This document shows, piece by piece, positions 1 to 8,007 of a stretch of DNA of 64,000 nucleotides (position 1 is its first letter; each line of letters begins with the position of its first letter). Source of the stretch: Microbacterium sp. SZ1 (GTDB lineage Bacteria > Actinomycetota > Actinomycetes > Actinomycetales > Microbacteriaceae). The translations under genes were made by a program, and so were the position numbers. The notes under the pieces were generated by a model, which was not told where the DNA came from, did not search any database, and saw only the letters and a list, made by a program, of their open reading frames with translations. The stretch is taken from NCBI RefSeq assembly GCF_002362255.1, contig NZ_LPVV01000002.1, positions 1-64,000 on the forward strand, written 5' to 3'.

Positions 1-28
1 CGGGCTCTTCATCTGTGTGCGCGGCTCG

Positions 29-1345
29 TCAGCCGAGGCGGGCGGTGCGCAGGGTCGCGGTCGCGCTGTGCGCGGCCATGCCCTCGGAGTCGGAGATCAC
101 CTGCACGGCATCCGCGAGCGCCGGGGTCGCCTCACGGCTGATGCGCTGGTAGGTGAGCGGCTTGAGGAAGCGCGAGACCGAGAGACCGGCGCTGTGCTTG
201 GCACCGCCCGCGGTGGGCAGCACGTGGTTCGTGCCGGCCATGCCCTTGTCGGAGTAGGCCACCGTGCTCCACGGACCGAGGAAGATCGAGCCGTAGTTGC
301 GCAGGTTCTCGTGGTACCAGTCGTCGTCGGCCGTGAGGATCTCCAGATGTTCCGGCGCCAGGTCGTCCATGAGGGCGACGGCGGTCTCGCGGTCCTTCGC
401 GACCGTCACGACACCGTAGTCGCGCCACGCGGGTCCGGCGATTCCGGCCGTCGCGAGCGTCTCGAGCTGGCGGTCGATCTCGGCGATCACTGCACGACCG
501 TGCTCCTCCGACGTCGTGATGAGCGCGGCGGGTGAGTTCGGCCCGTGCTCTGCCTGGCCCAGCAGGTCGGCGGCGACGAGCTCCGGATCGGCCGTCTCAT
601 CGGAGATGACCGCGACCTCGCTCGGACCCGCGAGCAGGTCGATCGCCACCGTGCCGAAGAGCTGTCGCTTGGCTTCGGCGACGAAGGCGTTGCCCGCGCC
701 GACGAGCATGTCGACGGGCAGCTCGCCCAGCAGACCGTAGGCCATGGCCGCGAGGGCCTGCACCCCGCCGATGACGAAGACGCGGTCGACGCCCGAGAGG
801 TGCGCGGCGTAGACGACGGCGTCGTTGGCTCCGCCGTCGGGCTGCGGCGGCGTGCAGGCGATCACGGTCGGCACGCCGGCGGCCTTCGCGACGCCCACGG
901 TCATGAACGCGCTCGCGGTGAGCGGGAAGCGTCCGGCGGGCAGGTAGGCGCCGACACGGGAGACGGGGATGTACTTCGCTCCGGTCACGAGACCGGGCAC
1001 CAGCTCGGTCTCGAAGTCGGAGAGGTGCGAGCGCTGCTCGCGGGCGAAAGCCTGGGTGCGAGCGGCACCGAGCTCGATCGCCTCGCGCAGAGCGGGGTCG
1101 AGACGGTCGCCGCTGCTCGCGATCTGCTCGGGGGTGAGCTCGATGGCGGCGCCCTGGTAGTTGTCGAGCTTCCTCGCATAGTCGAGCACGGCGTCCATGC
1201 CGCGCTCGCGGATGTCGGCGAGCATCGCCGTGACGGTGTCGATCACGGCGGGGTCGCGCTGCGCGGCCGGCGCGTCGACGCCCGGGGTCTTGAGGTGATG
1301 GAAGGCGCCCTCGTGGCGCGCGAGGACTGCAGGAGAGTAACGCAT
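29..1345 (-). CDS. HisD-family NAD-dependent alcohol dehydrogenase (paralogue 1)
   Basis: 438 aa, normal length for the histidinol dehydrogenase family, which oxidises an alcohol to a carboxylate in two NAD-dependent steps. The zinc and catalytic positions known from HisD are visible: Gln and His of QAEHGP, the Glu-His pair in APEHLEI, the Asp shortly before GTNHVLPT, and the His of the C-terminal GMAAH. No histidine-biosynthesis gene is nearby and the neighbours are catabolic, so I infer a substrate-diverged member of the type that includes sulfopropanediol dehydrogenase (HpsN), not the biosynthetic enzyme. It is divergent from the LysR gene at 1423, its likely regulator. A -10-like TAGCCT (1352-1357) lies six bases before the ATG, pointing to a leaderless mRNA. 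A second family member lies at 5921. Confidence 0.85.
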   Translation of the reverse strand: MRYSPAVLARHEGAFHHLKTPGVDAPAAQRDPAVIDTVTAMLADIRERGMDAVLDYARKLDNYQGAAIELTPEQIASSGDRLDPALREAIELGAARTQAFAREQRSHLSDFETELVPGLVTGAKYIPVSRVGAYLPAGRFPLTASAFMTVGVAKAAGVPTVIACTPPQPDGGANDAVVYAAHLSGVDRVFVIGGVQALAAMAYGLLGELPVDMLVGAGNAFVAEAKRQLFGTVAIDLLAGPSEVAVISDETADPELVAADLLGQAEHGPNSPAALITTSEEHGRAVIAEIDRQLETLATAGIAGPAWRDYGVVTVAKDRETAVALMDDLAPEHLEILTADDDWYHENLRNYGSIFLGPWSTVAYSDKGMAGTNHVLPTAGGAKHSAGLSVSRFLKPLTYQRISREATPALADAVQVISDSEGMAAHSATATLRTARLG

Positions 1346-1422
1346 GCAGGAAGGCTAGATCGACGGCACCCATTCGACAAGCCTGATGATCCGTACGCAC
1401 GCATCGGGTTTACCATTGGGCT

Positions 1423-2349
1423 GTGACCATCACCCAGCTCACCGCGTTCCTCGCCGCTCTCGAACACGGCTCGTTCACCGCGGCGGCGGCGAGCCTGGGC
1501 ATGACGCAGGCCTCCGTGTCGGAGCTCGTGGCCCGCCTCGAGCGCGAGCTGGACGCCACCCTCTTCGTCCGCGGCAGTCGCCGTCTCGTGCCGACGGCCG
1601 CCGCGCAGGAGCTGCGCCCGCACGCCGCACAGGCCGTGAGCGCCGTGCAGAACGGCATCGACACGATCCACTCGCTCGCCTCGCTCGACCGCGGCATCTG
1701 CACCTTCGGGGTGCTCCGCAACGCGGCGTACTACGCACTGGCCGACCTGGCGGAGACGTTCCACCACCGGCATCCGAACGTCCGGCTGCGGCTGGTCGGC
1801 ATCAACTCGGCGCACGTCGCGCGGTCCATCGCGCGGGGCGAGCTCGAGGCGGGTCTGCTCGTGCTGCCGATCGACGAGGACGGCCTCGAGGTCAAGCCGC
1901 TGTTCCGCGACGAGGTGCTCTACGCCTCTTCCACCCGCGCGGCCGAGGGGGGCCCGGTGACGATCTCCGAGGTCGCCGAGTCGAAGCTCGTGCTCTACGA
2001 CGCCTTCGCCGGATGGGACGACCCGACGCGCAGACAGCTGCTGGAGCGCGCCCGCCTGCACGGCCTCACGATCGAGCCGTCGGTCGAGGTCGAGCACGTC
2101 GAGACTGCACTGAGTCTCGTCGCCGCGGGCACGGCAGACACCATCGTGTCGCGGTCCATCGCCGAGTCCGAAGGCTTCCCCCCTGGCATCCGCACCTTCC
2201 CGTTCGCGGAGCCCATGCACGACACGATCGCGCTCGTGCAGCGCGAGGGGGTCCTGCTGTCGCCGGCGACGCGCAAGCTCGCGGAGCTCGCCGAGCGGAT
2301 GCTGAGCGAGGCCCTTCCCGAGCACGCGGGGCGCACGCCGCTGCGGTGA
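1423..2349 (+). CDS. LysR-family transcriptional regulator
   Basis: 308 aa, typical LysR length. The N-terminal winged helix-turn-helix covers about residues 1-60 (TITQLTAFLAALEHGSFTAAA, then the recognition-helix part TQASVSELVARLE), followed by the linker helix and a periplasmic-binding-protein-like effector domain to the end. The GTG start is supported by a TACCAT -10-like box (1411-1416) exactly six bases upstream, so the mRNA is probably leaderless. It is divergent from the HisD-like gene at 1345 with only 77 bases between them, the usual arrangement for a LysR activator and its target. No clear T-N11-A operator stood out in that gap. The inducer is unknown. Confidence 0.88.
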   Translation: MTITQLTAFLAALEHGSFTAAAASLGMTQASVSELVARLERELDATLFVRGSRRLVPTAAAQELRPHAAQAVSAVQNGIDTIHSLASLDRGICTFGVLRNAAYYALADLAETFHHRHPNVRLRLVGINSAHVARSIARGELEAGLLVLPIDEDGLEVKPLFRDEVLYASSTRAAEGGPVTISEVAESKLVLYDAFAGWDDPTRRQLLERARLHGLTIEPSVEVEHVETALSLVAAGTADTIVSRSIAESEGFPPGIRTFPFAEPMHDTIALVQREGVLLSPATRKLAELAERMLSEALPEHAGRTPLR

Positions 2350-2360
2350 CCCGCAGACGA

Positions 2361-2398
2361 GACGGGGCGCGAGGAGCCACAGCTCCCCGCGCCCCGTC
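2361..2398. terminator. Bidirectional hairpin terminator
   Basis: A GC-rich near-perfect inverted repeat (left arm 2361-2377 starting GACGGGGCGCG, right arm 2382-2398) with a four-base loop lies between the convergent stops of the LysR gene and the bicupin gene. The only pairing fault is one mismatch in the 17-base stem. Its position fits a terminator for both units. Confidence 0.8.
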
Positions 2399-2413
2399 TT
2401 CGGACGTTGCGGC

Positions 2414-3583
2414 TCAGTCGTCTTCCGTGGCCGTGACCATCACGCCGAGCGGCGCGAGGTAGCCGTTGGGGTCGATCGTCCAGTCGGCGGCCGCTGCGGC
2501 CTCGACGACCTCGGGGGCCCACTCGAGGTACACGCGGTCGTCGCCGCCGTTGATGACGAGCACCGTGCCGGAGCCGGTCTCGTCGCCCTCGACGCAGCGG
2601 TACTCCCGCCACGCACCCTCGGGGACCGAGAAGGTGTCGCCGGCTCCGAGGTTCACGGTCGTCGACGGGTCGCCGTTGAGGGTGACCTCCCAGCGGCCGG
2701 TCTTGAACAGCAGTGCCTGCGTCTTGTCGTGACGGTGGCGCAGCACACCCTGACCGGGCTCGGCCTTGACCCACGCGAGGTTGAACGAGTGGGGCTCGTG
2801 CACGTTCGGCACCTGACGGCGGTTCTCGCTCATGCCGTAGCCGATCGCGGTGGCGAGCTCGACCCGGCCGCCCTCGACCGCCGCGCACAGCAGCGCCGCG
2901 GCGGAGTACTTGCGATCGCCGGGCTGGATGACCCGCGAGCGCATGTCCTCGACCGAGTACTCGGTGAGCTCGTCGATGTAGTGCTGCTTCATCGGCTTGA
3001 TGAGCGCCACGTCGTCGGGCAGCACGTCGCCCGCGACCGTGTCGATCAGCTTGTTGTCGGCGGTGAGGTGCAGACCGTAGGACTCCGCCTCACGCAGCAC
3101 CGACGGACCCCAGATGATGCCGCCGTTGTCGTCGCGACCGAGCACCGTGTAGAGGATGCCGTCGTCCGGCCCCTCGTTCGTGAAGCCACGGAAGATCCAC
3201 GTCGGGATCGTGACGATGTCGCCGTCGTGGCTGATGTACTCGCCCTGCTTGCCGTCGACGCCCCAGCGCAGCCGGAACTCGCCGCCGAGGTTGATGAAGA
3301 CTTCGGCGGTGAAGTGCAGGTGCAGGTTGTTCGAGATGCCGTTCGGCATCCCTGCGGCGCCCGTGTTGAACCCGTGGTTGACCTCGAGGTTCACGTACTG
3401 GCTCGCGTTCTGCGAGACGCCGGCGCCGATGAAGGAGTAATTCTCCTTGCGATCGGACCCCGGGGTGCGGCAGTCGATGAACGCCGAGTTGCACGGCACC
3501 CAGTCCGAACGACGGATGGTCCGGCGCTGGATCTCCTCGGTGTCGACGACGACGTCCTTCGTGCCCTCGATGACGGTACTCAT
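2414..3583 (-). CDS. Bicupin protein
   Basis: 389 aa with two cupin beta-barrels. The first is centred near residues 90-150 (NLHLHFTAEVFINLGG, with metal-ligand-like His residues and Glu, then a PTWIFRGF turn); the second is near residues 270-345 (HRHDKTQALLF, then SVPEGAWREYRC). Cupins of this form include dioxygenases, isomerases and oxalate-type decarboxylases, and I cannot tell which applies. It lies 31 bases downstream of the SnoaL-like gene on the same strand with a GGGAG ribosome site, so the two are an operon starting at the LacI-controlled promoter near 4660-4690 and ending at the hairpin 2361-2398. Likely an enzyme of the unknown pathway governed by the LacI protein. Confidence 0.75.
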   Translation of the reverse strand: MSTVIEGTKDVVVDTEEIQRRTIRRSDWVPCNSAFIDCRTPGSDRKENYSFIGAGVSQNASQYVNLEVNHGFNTGAAGMPNGISNNLHLHFTAEVFINLGGEFRLRWGVDGKQGEYISHDGDIVTIPTWIFRGFTNEGPDDGILYTVLGRDDNGGIIWGPSVLREAESYGLHLTADNKLIDTVAGDVLPDDVALIKPMKQHYIDELTEYSVEDMRSRVIQPGDRKYSAAALLCAAVEGGRVELATAIGYGMSENRRQVPNVHEPHSFNLAWVKAEPGQGVLRHRHDKTQALLFKTGRWEVTLNGDPSTTVNLGAGDTFSVPEGAWREYRCVEGDETGSGTVLVINGGDDRVYLEWAPEVVEAAAAADWTIDPNGYLAPLGVMVTATEDD

Positions 3584-3614
3584 TTCTTCTTCTCCCTTGT
3601 CGATCAGTGAATGA

Positions 3615-4595
3615 TCAGTAGATGTTGGCGAAGGCCACGGGCTCGTCGCCCCGTGATCCTGCGATCTGCGCGCGGAGCGCGATGTCGTCCCACAGGCGCA
3701 CCTCCTTGACGATGGCGCCGTTGTGGAAGGTGAACTGCGAGATGCCGATCAGGTCGACCGGCTTGCCGGTGAGCGGGCCGTAGTTCGGCACGCCGTTGTA
3801 GTCGCCGACGAACTTCCACACCACCGCGACGCGCAGGCCCGCGTAGCGCACGTCGTAGTTGGTCTGGATGTCGCGGATCTCGAACTGCCCGCCCGGAAAC
3901 GACTCGAGCAGGCGAAGCAGCGCACGGCGATACCCCTCGGGGCGGATGATGGTGCGGTCGCCGACCGTGTGCAGCGTGAGGTCGCGGTCGAAGTACTTCT
4001 CGACCTTCTGCAGATCGCGGTCGTTCCAGACGGTCTGGATCATGTCGAGGACGGTCTCGACCTCGACGCGGTACTCGTCGGGGCGGACACCCGAGTCACC
4101 CTTGGCGATCGGGTCGGCCGGGGCGGGCTCGGTCCACGAGCCGGAGAAGCCACGGAACGCCTGCGCCCGGGCCAGCTCGTCGAGGTCGTCGCCGCGACGC
4201 AGCGCGCCGGCGAGCGTGTCGCGCACGACCCACTCCTCGACCATGCGGCCGCGGCGGTAGAGGCAGTTCGCGATCGTGCGGCTCACGTACGGCGAGTGCA
4301 GGTCTCCCGAGAGCACCAGGTGCGAGCTGAGGAAGGCGTCGTCGCCGCGGGCCTCCCAGATGACGTCCTCCGCCTGTCCGACGCGGTCCGGCGTCGCCGA
4401 AATCCGCATGAGCGACCCCTCGATGACCTCCTGTCGCGTCGTGGAGGTGCCGAGCGCGCCGTGCACGATCGAGTCGGGCTCGTAGTTGTCGCGGATGAAA
4501 CTGATCGACCGATCGACCCAGATGAGGTCGGTGACCTCGCGGATGAAGTCGTCGGGGTCTTTGTACGGCAGGTAGGCGACCGGGTCGAGAGACAC
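3615..4595 (-). CDS. Double SnoaL-like (NTF2-fold) protein
   Basis: 326 aa from a GTG that has AAGGAG nine bases upstream (4605-4610); the frame stays open further upstream but that stretch is promoter. Two NTF2/SnoaL-like domains are visible, about residues 10-150 (dimer-like helices then LGTSTTRQEVIEGSLMR) and 170-315 (VLDMIQTVWNDRDLQKVEKYF, a typical SnoaL helix followed by the LHTVGDRTI strand). The family includes polyketide cyclases, isomerases, hydratases and ring-modifying enzymes. First gene of an operon with the bicupin. The promoter upstream contains the same operator as the divergent dehydrogenase operon, so regulation by the LacI protein at 4819 is likely. Exact reaction unknown. 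Confidence 0.75.
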   Translation of the reverse strand: MSLDPVAYLPYKDPDDFIREVTDLIWVDRSISFIRDNYEPDSIVHGALGTSTTRQEVIEGSLMRISATPDRVGQAEDVIWEARGDDAFLSSHLVLSGDLHSPYVSRTIANCLYRRGRMVEEWVVRDTLAGALRRGDDLDELARAQAFRGFSGSWTEPAPADPIAKGDSGVRPDEYRVEVETVLDMIQTVWNDRDLQKVEKYFDRDLTLHTVGDRTIIRPEGYRRALLRLLESFPGGQFEIRDIQTNYDVRYAGLRVAVVWKFVGDYNGVPNYGPLTGKPVDLIGISQFTFHNGAIVKEVRLWDDIALRAQIAGSRGDEPVAFANIY

Positions 4596-4659
4596 GCTTT
4601 TCCACTCCTTCGAGATGCGCGACTGCGGTTCATCGGTGATCGCACGTCGCGTTGTCGTC

Positions 4660-4688
4660 AGTGTATGCGTATGCACAACGGGGCGCAA
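4660..4688 (-). promoter_or_regulatory. LacI-controlled promoter of the SnoaL-bicupin operon
   Basis: On the minus strand TTGCGC (4683-4688) and TACACT (4660-4665) are 17 bases apart. The spacer and -10 are covered by GTGTATGCGTATGCAC (4661-4676), an imperfect palindrome that differs at one specified base from the GNATACGTATNC pattern seen at 5893 and 12720/12775. An operator in the spacer should block RNA polymerase directly. Confidence 0.65.
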
Positions 4689-4818
4689 GCGATCCCTCAG
4701 CGCACACGGTGGACATTCCGGGCTGGCGGCGAATCGAACGCCTGGACGGATGCGGGCGTCGACGCCCCGGGCGGACGCAGGAGCAGCCGTCGGCGCCGGA
4801 GTGGAGATGCCTGCGGAG

Positions 4819-5820
4819 TCAGCGCGTCGGCGCGGGTGCCAGAGTGCGGCGCGCGATGAAGGTCGACGCGAACCCGGACATCCGGATCTCCGCATCCGGA
4901 TCCTCGATGCGCCGGACGATGAGGTCGGCCGCAGCGCGCGCCATGCCGACGATGTCATAGCCGACCGTGGCGAGGTCGATGATGGGCCAGGCCGCCTCGG
5001 GAAGGTCGTCGAAGCCGATCACCGAGAGGTCGTCGGGCACCCGCAGGCCGGCACGATGAGCGGCGTTGAGCGCGCCGTACGCGACGACGTCGTTGCCGCA
5101 GAAGAGCACGGTGGGGCGGTCGGGGCCGGCGAGCAGCTCCGCCGCGGCGGCCTCCCCCTCCGCCGCGCCGTAGGGGGTGCGGCGGACGTCGCGCTCGTCG
5201 AGCTGCAGCCCTTCGGCGCTCAGAGCGTCGCGCAGTGACGCCTCTCTCCCCTGCGCCGTGCTGGTGTTGCTCGGCCCCAGCACCGCGCCCATGCGCCGAT
5301 GACCGAGAGCGACGGCCGCTCGAACGGCCTCCCGATAGCCCGGCACGGAGTTCACGACCGCGGAGTCCGCATCGACGAGGGATCCGATGCGATTGAAGTA
5401 CACGAAGGGCAGCCCGCGATCGCGCAACCGCACGGGGGCGACGGAGTCGACGGTCGTGGTCGCCAGGATGACTCCGTCGAGGCCGTTGGCGAGGAGCCTC
5501 TCGACGATCGTGTCGTTGTCGGCGCTCTCGGTGTGCAGCATCAACTGATAACCGAGGGCTTCGAGCTCGCGGTGCACCGGGGCGATGATGTGCGAGTAGA
5601 ACTGGTTGTCCAGATCGGTGAGCAACAGCCCGATGCGGCGGGTGCGCCCGGAGGAGAGCGCGCGACCGGCCTCGCTGGGCACGTACCCGAGCAGCTGCGC
5701 CGCCTCCCGCACGCGGAGCTTGGTGGCCTCCGACACCCGCGCGTCGTCGCGCAGGGCCCGCGACACCGTGGGCTGCGACACCCCGGCCAAGCGGGCAACG
5801 TCCCGGCTCGTGACGACCAT
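4819..5820 (-). CDS. LacI-family transcriptional repressor
   Basis: 333 aa, standard LacI/GalR length. The N-terminal HTH is clear (SRDVARLAGVSQPTVSRALRD), followed by the hinge helix (YVPSEAGRALSSGRT) and a periplasmic-binding-protein-like sugar domain with RIGLLLTDLDNQFYSHII and VIGFDDLPEAAWPIIDL. The ATG at 5820 has a purine-rich GGGGGAGG site upstream; the open frame continues but would run through the operator. It is divergent from the HisD-like operon at 5921, and its own promoter region contains the 5893 palindrome, so autoregulation is expected. Operators of the same pattern at three promoters in the window make it the probable master repressor of this catabolic region. The effector is unknown. 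Confidence 0.9.
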   Translation of the reverse strand: MVVTSRDVARLAGVSQPTVSRALRDDARVSEATKLRVREAAQLLGYVPSEAGRALSSGRTRRIGLLLTDLDNQFYSHIIAPVHRELEALGYQLMLHTESADNDTIVERLLANGLDGVILATTTVDSVAPVRLRDRGLPFVYFNRIGSLVDADSAVVNSVPGYREAVRAAVALGHRRMGAVLGPSNTSTAQGREASLRDALSAEGLQLDERDVRRTPYGAAEGEAAAAELLAGPDRPTVLFCGNDVVAYGALNAAHRAGLRVPDDLSVIGFDDLPEAAWPIIDLATVGYDIVGMARAAADLIVRRIEDPDAEIRMSGFASTFIARRTLAPAPTR

Positions 5821-5858
5821 GTCAGGCCTCCCCCTCGATCTGTCGAATTCTACTGCCC

Positions 5859-5904
5859 TTGACGCTGGAATGCATACGCGGTCATAATCGGAGCATACGT
5901 ATGC
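5859..5904 (+). promoter_or_regulatory. Promoter and LacI operator of the dehydrogenase operon
   Basis: TTGACG (5859-5864) and CATAAT (5883-5888) are 18 bases apart, a good housekeeping promoter. GCATACGTATGC (5893-5904) is a perfect 12-base palindrome across the expected transcription start. A weaker half-site (GCATACGCGG, 5872-5881) lies about 21 bp upstream, two helical turns away. Confidence 0.75.
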
Positions 5905-5920
5905 AACGAAAGGATGGGCC

Positions 5921-7252
5921 ATGCCCCTGTATCTGAAGTCCGCGCCGACGAAGACGTTCGCGGACACCGCTCAGCAGGACGTCGCCGAACGGGTCCGGGG
6001 GATCATCGGGGACATCCGCGAGAACGGCGACGACGCCGTCCGCCGCTACGCCGAGCAGTTCGACAAGTGGAGCCCCGAGTCGTACCGACTCTCCGACGCC
6101 CAGATCGACGAGATCATCGCCACCCTGCCCGATCAGGTCATTCAGGACATCGAGTTCGTGCAGAGTCAGGTGCGCCGGTTCGCCCAGGCGCAGCGCGACT
6201 CGCTCGTCGACATCGAGGTCGAGACGCTTCCCGGTGTCTTCCTCGGTCAGAAGCACGTGCCGGTGCAGGCCGCCGGCGCCTACATCCCCGGCGGCAAGTA
6301 TCCCCTCACCGCCTCGGCTCACATGACGATCATCACCGCCAAGGTGGCCGGCGTGCCCCGCGTGGTCGCCTGCACCCCGCCGATCCGCGGCGAGATCCCC
6401 GCCGCGACGGTCGCGGCGATGAAGATGGCCGGCGCCGACGAGATCTACATCCTCGGCGGCGTGCAGGCGGTCGCGGCGATGGCGGTCGGCACCGACACCA
6501 TCGCGCCGGTCAACATGATCGCCGGGCCCGGCAATGCCTACGTCGCCGAGGCCAAGCGCCAGTTGTTCGGCGAGGTCGGCATCGACCTCTTCGCGGGGCC
6601 CACCGAGATCCTCATCGTCGCCGACGAGCACGCCGACCCGTTCTTCACCGCGGTGGATCTCCTGTCCCAGGCCGAGCACGGCCCCGACTCCCCCGCTGTG
6701 CTGGTGACGACCTCGCAGAAGCTCGGCGAGGAGGTCATCGACTGGATCGAGAAGATCCTCCCCGGCATGTCGACGCGCGACTACGCCGGTCCCGCCTGGC
6801 GCGACTGGGGTCAGGTGATCGTCGCCGACGATCTCGATGAGGCGTACCGCATCGCCGACGACTTCGCGTTCGAGCACGTGCAGATCTTCACCGAGAACCC
6901 GCGCGAGGCGCTGACGAAGATGCACGACTACGGCGCGCTGTTCCTCGGCGAGAACACCTGCGTCTCCTACGGCGACAAGGTCATCGGCACGAACCACGTG
7001 CTCCCCACGCTCGGCGCCGCCCGCTACACCGGCGGTCTCTGGGTGGGCAAGTACCTCCGCACGGTGACGTACCAGGAGGTTCAGAACACCGAGTCCTCCG
7101 CCGAGCTGGGTGCCGTCTGCGGCCGCGCCGCCCGCGTCGAGCTGTTCGAGGGCCACGCGCGCTCGGGAGACGCGCGCGCGTGGCGTCACGCCGGCACGCG
7201 GTTCGACTGGATCGACGAGAGCCACGCCGCGGTCGACGCGGCCGCACGATGA
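5921..7252 (+). CDS. HisD-family NAD-dependent alcohol dehydrogenase (paralogue 2, HpsN-like)
   Basis: 443 aa. Keeps the HisD-family metal and catalytic positions: QAEHGPDSP, Glu-His in FAFEHVQIF, Asp in SYGDKVIGTNHVLPT and a C-terminal FEGH. The tail FEGHARSGDARAW and the overall pattern resemble the catabolic HpsN-type branch (sulfopropanediol 3-dehydrogenase) more than biosynthetic HisD. First gene of a three-gene operon: its stop overlaps the SDR start (ATGA), and that gene overlaps the aldolase. AAGGA precedes the ATG. Expression should be controlled by the LacI protein through the palindrome at 5893. It probably oxidises a hydroxyl-bearing intermediate to an acid in the unknown pathway. 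Confidence 0.85.
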   Translation: MPLYLKSAPTKTFADTAQQDVAERVRGIIGDIRENGDDAVRRYAEQFDKWSPESYRLSDAQIDEIIATLPDQVIQDIEFVQSQVRRFAQAQRDSLVDIEVETLPGVFLGQKHVPVQAAGAYIPGGKYPLTASAHMTIITAKVAGVPRVVACTPPIRGEIPAATVAAMKMAGADEIYILGGVQAVAAMAVGTDTIAPVNMIAGPGNAYVAEAKRQLFGEVGIDLFAGPTEILIVADEHADPFFTAVDLLSQAEHGPDSPAVLVTTSQKLGEEVIDWIEKILPGMSTRDYAGPAWRDWGQVIVADDLDEAYRIADDFAFEHVQIFTENPREALTKMHDYGALFLGENTCVSYGDKVIGTNHVLPTLGAARYTGGLWVGKYLRTVTYQEVQNTESSAELGAVCGRAARVELFEGHARSGDARAWRHAGTRFDWIDESHAAVDAAAR

Positions 7253-8007
7253 CCGACCTCACCGGTCGCACGGCCGTGGTCACCGGCGGCGGCAGCGGAC
7301 TCGGAGCGGCGATCGCCCGAGCCCTGCACGCCGCCGGCGCCGCGGTGGTCGTGGTGGGTCGCGACACGGCGAAGCTCGATGCGGTGGCCCGCGAGCTCGG
7401 CGACCGCGTCCGCGCGCTCTCGTGCGACGTGGCCGACCCGGCATCCGTCGACGCCCTGCGTGACGCGCTCGTCGGCACCCAGGTGTCGATCCTCGTCAAC
7501 AACGCGGGCATCCCGGGTCCGGTGGCGGCGCTCACCGACATCGACGTCGACGACTGGGACGAGGTCTTCGACGTCAACGTGCGCGGCACCTTCCTGCTGT
7601 GCAGGGCGCTGCTGCCGGGCATGATCGAACGGGGCGACGGCGACGTCATCAACGTGGCATCCGTCTCGGGCAAGCGCCCGCTCGCGCACCGCACGCCGTA
7701 CTGCGCCTCGAAGATGGCGGTCATCGGGCTCACCTCGACGCTCGCCTTCGAGGTCGGACCGGCCGGCGTGCGCGTGAACTCGCTCTCGCCTGGGCCGGTG
7801 CAGGGCCCGCGCATGGCCCGCAACTTCCGCCTCGAGGCGGAGCGGTCCGGCACCTCGGTCGACGACGCCGAGCAGGCTTTCGTCTCGCGGGCGGCGCTGG
7901 GCCGCATGGTCACAGAGGATGAGGTCGGCGCGGCCGTCGTCGCCATGCTCGCGATGCCGGGCATGTGCGGCGCCGACGTCGACCTCTCGGCGGGAATGGT
8001 CGCATGA
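7249..8007 (+). CDS. Short-chain dehydrogenase/reductase
   Basis: 252 aa, classical SDR size. Shows the dinucleotide-binding VVTGGGSGLGAAIA at the N terminus, NNAG near residue 83, the catalytic Ser in NVASVSG and the YxxxK pair in YCASKMAV. Translation is coupled to the dehydrogenase by an ATGA overlap and to the downstream aldolase by another ATGA overlap. The operon arrangement suggests oxidation of a secondary alcohol, or its reverse, in the same pathway, ahead of carbon-carbon cleavage by the aldolase. Substrate not predictable from sequence. Confidence 0.88.
   Translation: MTDLTGRTAVVTGGGSGLGAAIARALHAAGAAVVVVGRDTAKLDAVARELGDRVRALSCDVADPASVDALRDALVGTQVSILVNNAGIPGPVAALTDIDVDDWDEVFDVNVRGTFLLCRALLPGMIERGDGDVINVASVSGKRPLAHRTPYCASKMAVIGLTSTLAFEVGPAGVRVNSLSPGPVQGPRMARNFRLEAERSGTSVDDAEQAFVSRAALGRMVTEDEVGAAVVAMLAMPGMCGADVDLSAGMVA

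Noticed and set aside
29..1345. HisD of histidine biosynthesis
   Set aside because: No other his-operon gene is present, a second paralogue lies close by, and neighbours are catabolic. Family fold is certain; the biosynthetic role is not supported.
545..1426. Long open frame on the plus strand opposite the HisD-like gene
   Set aside because: It is antisense to a well-supported gene. High third-position GC creates long open frames in shadow frames; composition is Arg/Gly/Asp-rich without domains. The same holds for 5882-7225 minus, 3723-4859 plus, 11384-12742 plus and 29735-31906 plus.
4728..4742. T-arm-like motif (minus strand GGCGTTCGATTCGCC) suggesting a tRNA
   Set aside because: The stem and seven-base loop look like a T-arm, but no acceptor stem, D-arm or anticodon arm can be built around it. 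It lies in the leader region between two genes.
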